Assembly (NCBI GenBank): GCA_029532415.1
Contig: JAQOTA010000052.1
Span: 558,001-622,000 of the forward strand
Length of the DNA: 64,000 bases
Direction of reading: 5' to 3'
Origin: Marasmius tenuissimus
Taxonomy: Eukaryota; Basidiomycota; Agaricomycetes; Agaricales; Marasmiaceae
Shown here: one piece after another, positions 57,160 to 64,000 of the stretch
Layout: each line of letters starts with the position of its first letter
Position numbering within the stretch: the stretch's first letter is position 1
The notes under the pieces: model-generated
Databases searched by the model: none
Told to the model about the DNA's origin: nothing
The model's input: only the letters and a program-made list of their open reading frames with translations
Translations under genes and position numbers: made by a program

Positions 57160-57295
57160 CATGTGGACTAAAACGTACTGCTTTAGGCTAAACATACGGA
57201 ATATTGAGAATTGCGATCAGCAAGAATCTATGTTTTCACGAGGATTACAATTAGTTACAGTCTTCCGACCTCTGTAAATCTACTTCTAGTCCATC
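57160..57295. other. Short gap between convergent genes
   Basis: 136 bp between the F-box and ankyrin-DIL stops. Nothing recognised. Confidence 0.3.
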
Positions 57296-60200
57296 TTAAT
57301 GCATAGTCCGCTCTCCGCGTTCGACAACTGGCGTTGTCTCTCCCCCTCCTTGACTGGCCCTTCCCTTGGCCCTACCCGAGGGTCTTCGTGTCAACGTATC
57401 TACACGAAGTCGCACCGTCCGCTCTGGGTCCCCTTCAACGTCGTCAGCTTCTTCGTCTTCCCCTTCCGGGTCACCTTCACCCTGATAACTCAAACCTGCA
57501 CGTCTACCCCATCTCACTCCATCCACCCACTTCAACGAGCCGGCTCCAACTTCCCTCAATTTCCTGTGATTTGACCTCCATCGCATCGCGCCGTGACTCA
57601 TGTTACTAGCCCTGCTTGTACTCCTTGACATCGAGCTCGGTGTCGGGGGCGTACCGAGACTCGAATTTGGCCTCTTGTCCGCAATTCCCATCTCCCCAAA
57701 AACGCTCCCACCGGGATCCCCTGGAAGCGCCCCAAGCATTCGCGGGTTGGTAGGGAACACCAGAGGCAACATATACCGCGAGTCCAAGAGCTCTCCAAGC
57801 ACTTTCGGAGGTTGTATAGGTTCCCAAGACGATTTGTCCCTCGTCCTATCGAAGAGCATATCGATAGACTCCTGTGCAGCTAAACCTTCCGAAGACGGGC
57901 TACTGGATATGACGGAGCTGTTTCCTGATATTGAGCCCGAGGCCTCGATAGACTGCGTATCGCTACCATTTGGGGGTGAAACGCTACGATCTCGATCTCG
58001 TTGGTCGTTAGGTACGCCCATTTGCTGCGGGACCAGGAGAGTCAGCCCAACACGAATGAGTAAATCAGACAGTACGCCTCACCTCCTTCCGCAGCGCTTC
58101 CACTCCGAGTTTGACGCGATGCCTCTCCCAATCTTTCTGTAGTTGCGTGAGATACTGGATACATTCGTCTGTCATCCGCCCCTCGTTTACTTCGTACTTG
58201 TAATCACGGACGGCACGACGCATCTGAAAGGACGTTGAGCCATCACCCCTGAGAAGGGAAGAAAAGTCAATCGTACCTGTAAAGGATTGATATTCTTCAT
58301 GGCCTGTATCGTCGACACGAGATCGGGAAACTCCGTTATTGAGGACAAGCACTGGGGAATGGAGTCAGTATTTCGCCTCATGACATACAAAGAACGCCTA
58401 CCTGTAACCAATGCAAGAGTTCCCTTACGGGCGTGAAATGACTTTGCACACCCTTCGGCAGTCCCATCTGAACCACCCACTCCTCGAGGACTGATAGATT
58501 AATACCGATCTGTACAGCCCGTGACCGACATATGTATTTCTTCCGCGTAAGAATGCGGTTGAATATCTCGCCTAATCGGGAGTGAGATGGAGAAATAAGA
58601 AACGCGTAACAGAAGGACTCACTGGCGGTCCAATACATAACTTGACTCCACAGCTGCGTTATCAAGGCTGGATTTACATTCGACAATACTAGCATCGTCT
58701 GAAGGGCTGTGAGGAAGTTCATCAGCTTCGAAAGCTCGGTTTCCTTCTCTGGATCGGTTGTGGGGTCGTTGAATAAGGACTGTAAGGCGACGCTCCCAGA
58801 TCGATTGCGAGAACTACTCAAGCTCTGTCTTATCGAAGACGAGAACGATTGTATACTAGGCGAAGGGGAAGGTGGTCGATAATTTGATCCGAGACCTGGA
58901 CTCAGCGGAGTAGTTCTTGAGCCCGGACTGGTGGGTGTGGGAGGAAGAGGTGAACCTCTCAAGGTGGATTGAGCGGAGGGTGTCGGTTGAGCTTTCTTTT
59001 TGAATGGTCGCAAGAACGACCATTCAGACTCGAACTGCACAGATTCGTCGATGAATTGATTGTGGTCGAGAAGTGCGGCGTCTAATACAGAATCGACCTT
59101 TCGTTCGGCGATTCGAATGATGAAGACGAAAACGGAGTTTATGGTTTCCTCGATTAGCTCGAAGGAACCTAGCATTTCGCATGCCTCCGCGATCGACTCG
59201 TCGCACTGCATCAAATGTAACCATATGGTACAGTTGTGCAGCCAAAAGACGAGGTAAGTAATATCGTCTGGACGGCTCTATGGATATGGTCAGGCCATGG
59301 TGAGGAGGAAATCTGCTGGGGCACTCACAAAAAACACGTCTTCGATACATTCTGTCGCACCAAGCATGAAATCTTCGAGCCAGGTGTGATCGCACGTTAA
59401 GCATGCAAATCTGGCAAGCATGTATAGGATGTTTGCGGGCTGAGTGTCACGGAATGAAGGCGGGTAATTTGTTATAAGGGATTCGTATATTTGAGGGAGA
59501 GATGACGGAGAGAAGACAAGCATCGACGTGTAATCTGCCGGAGGAGTCTGCATACACGCGTTAGGAACATTTAACATTAACACGGAAAGATATACTCTCA
59601 CATAAACTCCCTCATCGTCCTGATCTTCTTCATCGTCGTAATGCTCGTCTTCGTCGGTCTCGTATTCTTCGTCACGGGTCCGCCACCATGAAGATTCGAT
59701 GCCCAGTTTCTTGCCCACGTCCTCTCTGATGCTGTCCCGTATTGCCTTCCGCTTCATGCTTTCTTCGAACTGCCGCCGCTTTGCCTCCATTCTACCTCCG
59801 GTCCAACCTTCGCCGCGCATAGCTTCTTCGAGTAAAAGCGCAACATCGGCACGACCAGGAATGAGACTCTGAGCCGTTATAATATCTAGAGGTGTAAGTC
59901 CGCGCCGTGTAGTGTCAAACGGAGAGCATCCATGTGTCATCAAGTGGGAAATCAGCGTCGGTGGCGAGAACAATGCTGCATGGTGTAATGGTGTCCAGCC
60001 ATCTGGGAATAACGTATCTTCATTCAATACACAAGCCAAAAAGGAGGGGTTAATAGTTCATACCATTATCAGCACTCAAATCGGCTCCTTGGGCAATTAA
60101 TAGCCTGACGCATTCTTCTCTTTCGACATCTCTCTCACTTTCACTTCCAAAGCCGTGTATGGTCAGGCTCACGAGACCGATGCCGTCTTCATCTTTGACT

Positions 60201-60457
60201 CCTAGATCCACGTACATCTGTGACTCCGGTTGGACGAGAAGGAACTGGAGAACGGTGAGTTCTCCATAGACACAAGCACGGCTGAGCGCATGGGAGACGA
60301 GTTGTTGCTTCTGGTGAGGGTCTAGGCCTGAATGAGACGATAACTCGATAGAAAGGCCCGCAGCTGTTGGATAGATGGGATGGAGATCCGGCTCTGGTGA
60401 GAAAGAAAGGTTGAGAGAAGATGTGGTAGAGCCAGAAGGTGAAGCAGGATGGTGCAT
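57296..60457 (-). CDS. Ankyrin-repeat and DIL-domain protein
   Basis: Multi-exon gene, start 60457, stop 57296. Two to three ankyrin repeats are seen (LVSHALSRACVYGELTVLQF, GWTPLHHAALFSPPTLISHL, GLTPLDIITAQSLIPGRADV). An acidic linker (DEEYETDEDEHYDDEEDQDD) follows. The middle carries the dilute (DIL) domain: PANILYMLARFACLTCDHTW, YLVFWLHNCTIWLHLMQCDE, LITQLWSQVMYWTASESF, NRILTRKKYICRSRAVQIGI and LSVLEEWVVQMG. A long disordered Ser/Pro tail ends the protein. Fungal proteins with this ankyrin-DIL order have been described as affecting septation or polarity; no myosin motor is present, so the DIL part likely binds cargo or partners. Confidence 0.87.
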
Positions 60458-60653
60458 TAGGAGCCAATGAGGACGATCGGGATTAGGGTGAGGTTATAAG
60501 GGGTATATAGACTCTATGGCCGCTGTATAGTGTTGGTTTGCGGCTGGTCAAAGGTCTCTGAGAAGAACGTGTACCGAGGTCGTGCGTAAGGCGTAACTTG
60601 GTTTCCAAGCGAGTTGCCGCTCGCGCTCTTTGCCGGCGTCAAATTATTCAAAT
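60458..60653. promoter_or_regulatory. Shared divergent promoter, ankyrin-DIL / Rrp15
   Basis: 196 bp between two outward-facing starts. No specific site claimed. Confidence 0.35.
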
Positions 60654-61482
60654 ATGCCTTCACAAAAACGTCCACCATCTCAAGATCTCGACGACCTCGA
60701 AGAGCACTCTGGCTCTGAAAATGAAGCCTCTTATGCTTCTGGATCTGGTTCGCGCTCAGGAAGCGATGCCTCGATGGACTCTGGAGACGAAATTCTGACC
60801 ATGAAACCACAAAAGTCACGGCAGACGAAAAAACGGAAGATACGAGCAACGGCGCCATCAGCATTCGGTGCTACGCTGCAATCTTTGCTCGCAACAAATG
60901 TTCCGTCGCATCCCGATGATGCTAAAACTCCAGTCGTACCATTAGTGTTGAAGCCGTCAATCGGTCGAAAGCTGAACAATGAGAAGCTGGAGATGAAGGC
61001 CAAACAGGTGGTGCAGATGGAGAAGAAGGAGAAGGAAGATAAAGGTAGAGTCAAGGATGTCATTGGTGGATGGGGAGCAGAGGGAGAAAGAGCACTCAGA
61101 AAAGTAGCTCAGAGAGGCGGTACGTCTGCCTTACCCTATCGACAAGTTTTTTGCTCTGAATTTATTCCACTCAAGTCGTGAAACTTTTCAATTACGTCCA
61201 AGAATCACAACTTCAGGCCAACGTTGCTTCGGAAGAGCGCAAGGCTGAGCGAGGAAGTGGTAAACCTACACTGGCAGCGCCCTCAACTGTAGATAAAACC
61301 AGCGGGAAAAAGAAGAAGAAGAAAGACCAAGATAACATTTTGGGCAGGGGAAAGGACGGTGAGCCTCAATTCTATTTCATTCTCTCGCGACGCAAATACC
61401 GAAACGGAATTCGATAGCTGCTGTGAACAAAGACGACTTTTTCGACATGATACGGACGGGAGCGGTGGTCTCCAAGGCCTAG
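60654..61482 (+). CDS. rrp15: Ribosomal RNA-processing protein Rrp15
   Basis: Three exons (60654-61119, 61176-61358, 61418-61482) encode 237 residues. An acidic, Ser-rich start leads to a basic patch (KPQKSRQTKKRKIRA). The Rrp15 core is APSAFGATLQSLLATNVPS, VVPLVLKPSIGRKLNNEKLE, VKDVIGGWGAEGERALRKVA and VVKLFNYVQESQ. A Lys-rich stretch then precedes the end AVNKDDFFDMIRTGAVVSKA, a conserved terminal helix that needs the last splice. In yeast Rrp15 is a nucleolar factor for early 60S assembly. A shadow model stopping at 61181 would lose the second half. Confidence 0.92.
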
Positions 61483-61780
61483 TTTATCCTCGGTCCTCAC
61501 ATGTACTCTACCCTTTGGTAATATCAGACTGTAGCCCCAGTTTCATTAAATAAGATAACTGGCCAACATTACAACTTCTGGGCTCTGAAGGTGTTTGAAC
61601 TCGCGCTGAAACACGGTGAATGGCATTGAAGAGTCCCTCTTGAGATCAAGCGCTCATTTGATCGGCGGAAGCGCCCAGTCGCTGAAGCTGTGCCAAGGCT
61701 GTGCGGGGCGAGTGACCTGCCCTAAAGACCCAGAGAGCGAATCCCTATAAATTCGAGTTCAACACTATCTGTTTTTTTTT

Positions 61781-62918
61781 ATGGTCCGTATGATTTCCGA
61801 ATGTTCCTGAAACTATGCTAACGAGCTTACCTAGGCTTCAACGCCCGCTAATACGAAGAAGATTATACCACAGGGAGAATGGGACAGGCGGCTCCATCAA
61901 GTACCCTTGACGAAACAGTGAGTTTCTCTTCCGCGTCGTCTTTTTCTTCATCCTGTGGAAGCTTGAGGATGAACATTTTAATTGGGAATCTCTCCGATCT
62001 AAAGATGAGGAGTAAACAAAATTGCATGTATTATCTGAAAAAGCTTCCACTGTTCGCAGTCTGCCTCAATCTGATGCCAGTTCGCTAACATATACTCTCA
62101 TTCAGGGACCTGAATCGTCTGATCATGGACTACATGGTCATTGAGGGATACAAATCTGCTGCAGAAGAGTTTGCTCAAGAGGCTAATCTCACGAATACCC
62201 TTGGACGTCCGTTAGATGTGGACTTCGACAACATCGAGAGTAGGATGAAGATCCGAGAGGCATTACAGCGGGGCGACATTGAAGACGCGATACAGAGGGT
62301 TAATGAGCTGAATCCAGAGGTAAGCTTCACTTTGAACACCACCCATGAAACAGTGGAAGGGCTCTGTCTAGATGATTATACCTTTCATGCACCACTCTCA
62401 GACCATCAACGGTCGCTGATGAGAATAACCAAAAAACTTCAGTCTTCAATATGATCCTACCCGCCCTTCCACTGTTCATTTGATCTACCTAGCACACAAA
62501 TATACTAATCCATCATACGTAGATCTTGGACACAAATCCCAGTCTTTACTTTCATCTGCAACAGCAACGCGTGATTGAGTTGATACGCCAGGGCCGCATA
62601 GCCGAAGCGCTGCAATTTGCCCAAGAGGAACTCGCGCCCCGGGGCGAAGAAAATCCCGAGTTGCTGAGTGAACTGGAGAAAACGATGGCGTTGCTGGCGT
62701 TCGAACGATGTGACGCTAAGCCGAATGGAATTGGGGAGCTGTTGTCAGCAGGTCAGAGACTGAAAACAGCAGGGGAAATGAACGGAGCAATTCTGGAGAG
62801 TCTGAGTCAGGGCAAAGAGCCGAAATTGGAGAGCTTGATAAAGCTCAACGCTTGGGGACAGAAGATGCTCAGGGAAGAGGCAAATCTGGACGACGTGCCT
62901 GGTGTAAAATTAGCGTGA
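61781..62918 (+). CDS. gid8: GID/CTLH ubiquitin ligase subunit Gid8
   Basis: Four exons: 61781-61783 (ATG only), 61835-61917, 62106-62319 and 62523-62918; 231 residues, the usual Gid8/TWA1 size. The intron after the lone ATG has a CTAAC branch site at 61818-61822 and ends CCTAG. The protein reads MASTPANTKKIIPQGEWDRR, then LisH (LNRLIMDYMVIEGYKSAAEE), CTLH (RMKIREALQRGDIEDAIQRV) and CRA (LYFHLQQQRVIELIRQGRIA ... ALQFAQEELAPRGEENPELL). In yeast Gid8 scaffolds the GID E3 ligase that degrades gluconeogenic enzymes. A poly-T run at 61771-61780 sits directly before the start. Confidence 0.92.
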
Positions 62919-63145
62919 CATAGCGTGACATGTAATATTAGTAATCAATTAAACGTATCAACTCCAGACTGAAGCCAACTCAGCCGACGGCAAGCCAACG
63001 GGGTCAAGCACCGAGAGTCACCTTCGAGCTCAACGTCTGCCACCCTTGTTCATCGTCACCCACGACGCCCAGAGCCACCCCGCCATCGTCTGTCCTGACA
63101 TTGGCTCTTCCTTCTCATCTTCGCTCGCAACCCTCTAACCCCCTC

Positions 63146-64000
63146 ATGGTCATGGGTACAGAGGTCAGAGCGGGCAACTCAAGAGCACGTCGTCCCTTCC
63201 GTGTAACAAATCCAAACGAGTCAAGTAGCGAAGAGGAGCGATTTCCCTCCCTTGGCACTGGTTTGGATTTCTCGTGGCTCCCTCAACCGTCCCCACCGCC
63301 TTCCTCAGATAGGGAATCACCTCCTCACGACTTGCAAGAGCCGATTTATGCTGTCTATGACAAGACCAATCAGCCCTTACATCCAAGCTCTTCACCTCCA
63401 ATATCCACAGTTCCTTTTCGAAATCCTCCAAAGCCGATACCAGTCAGTAGCACTGTCTTTTTGGTTCTCGTTACGCTGTTCTCACCTGCATTGCCCTTCT
63501 AGCCCCCTCCAGTGACCTCCCCAGCACCTCCAACATCCTCCAGTCCAAATCCTACCCAAGCCATCGCCGATAAAACCCTCATTCTTGTCACCTCGGATTC
63601 GTCTTTGTACGCCAATGTTGAGATCACAGGAGCTCCAAGTGCTGCTTTTATAAGGGAAAAGATTTTTACAGCAGTGCGTACCGCACCCACAGCTCATACA
63701 CCACACAGCTAATCTTCATTCAATTCTACAGTTGAACATTTTTGATGCTGAAGAACAGGCTCGCTACTCGATCTATCGCACAGAAATCGGCCAATATGCC
63801 ATCGGCGATGCTCTTACTGATGACAGGCTCTTTGAGTTGTGCCGGGCCTCTGGTGATTCGAAAGGCTCACTCAAACTTCTCGTCTCCCATTCTTTTGCTG
63901 CTGTCCACGATCCCTCTTACCGACCTCCCATACAACCCGCACATGCCGTCACGCCGCCCGTTCTGCCTCAACAGAGCTCTCCCCTCCCGCAATCCCATCC
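63146..64000 (+). CDS. BCK1/Mkh1-type MAPKKK, N-terminal part (gene runs off the window)
   Basis: Three exons are visible: 63146-63442, 63503-63673 and 63732 to the window end. The first is Pro/Ser-rich with VTNPNESSSEEERFPSLGTG. Exons 2 and 3 carry a Ras-association-like domain: DKTLILVTSDSSLYANVEIT, APSAAFIREKIF, LNIFDAEEQARYSIYRTEIG, YAIGDALTDDRLFELCR and SKGSLKLLVSH. I know this domain from the N-terminus of basidiomycete BCK1-type cell-wall-integrity kinases, where the kinase domain is C-terminal. The kinase part must lie beyond 64000, so this call rests on the RA-like domain. Confidence 0.65.

Noticed and set aside
57600..58142. 180-codon plus-strand frame
   Set aside because: Antisense to the disordered tail of the ankyrin-DIL gene; no family features.

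Overview
The window is nuclear DNA of a filamentous basidiomycete, most likely a mushroom-forming Agaricomycete. Genes are dense (about 34 in 64 kb, on both strands) and rich in short GT-AG introns, mostly 47-75 nt. Several families have the form I associate with this group, including Rap1, Pal1, a NoxA-type oxidase and a BCK1-type MAPKKK. No prokaryotic, viral or plasmid signature was seen. Gene models were spliced by hand by keeping protein family motifs in frame, so exon ends are inferences from the sequence and have no transcript support.

Layout. 0-9 kb: end of a coiled-coil protein, a Rap1-like telomere protein, ribosomal uS9 divergent from mitochondrial uL4m, and a 16-exon rhomboid protease. 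9-16 kb: an orphan-rich gap, the proteasome tether Cut8/STS1, a putative mitochondrial helical-repeat protein, and a degenerate REXO4-like exonuclease. 16-25 kb: a mitochondrial carrier divergent from a RING-CH ubiquitin ligase, nucleoporin Nup155/Nup170 and an RNase III-domain protein. 25-37 kb: a small protein with three SUMO-interaction-like motifs, a STE11-type MAPKKK with an unusual domain order, an NADPH oxidase, Mad2 divergent from TAF5, and the sterol reductase Erg27. 37-48 kb: a conserved unknown protein, a single-pass membrane protein, a short inverted-repeat element, a MetE-like protein, ribosomal eL13 and Pal1. 48-64 kb: a sphingolipid delta-8 desaturase, His7, phosphoglycerate dehydrogenase, Rad51, an F-box protein, an ankyrin-DIL protein, Rrp15, Gid8, and the first exons of a second, BCK1-type MAPKKK.

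The genes are mostly independent housekeeping genes, not a cluster. Several divergent pairs share promoters of 138-240 bp (uS9/uL4m, carrier/RING-CH, Nup155/RNase III, Mad2/TAF5, Pal1/desaturase, ankyrin-DIL/Rrp15). Protein quality control recurs (Cut8, RING-CH, Gid8, F-box, the SIM protein).

The items most worth a second look are the MAPKKK with its kinase domain ahead of a block normally found before the kinase, the three-SIM small protein, the REXO4-like protein that has lost most catalytic residues, and a roughly 350-bp element with 68-bp terminal inverted repeats. Single-base frame breaks in conserved exons, including one in essential eL13, suggest that this assembly carries small indel errors.
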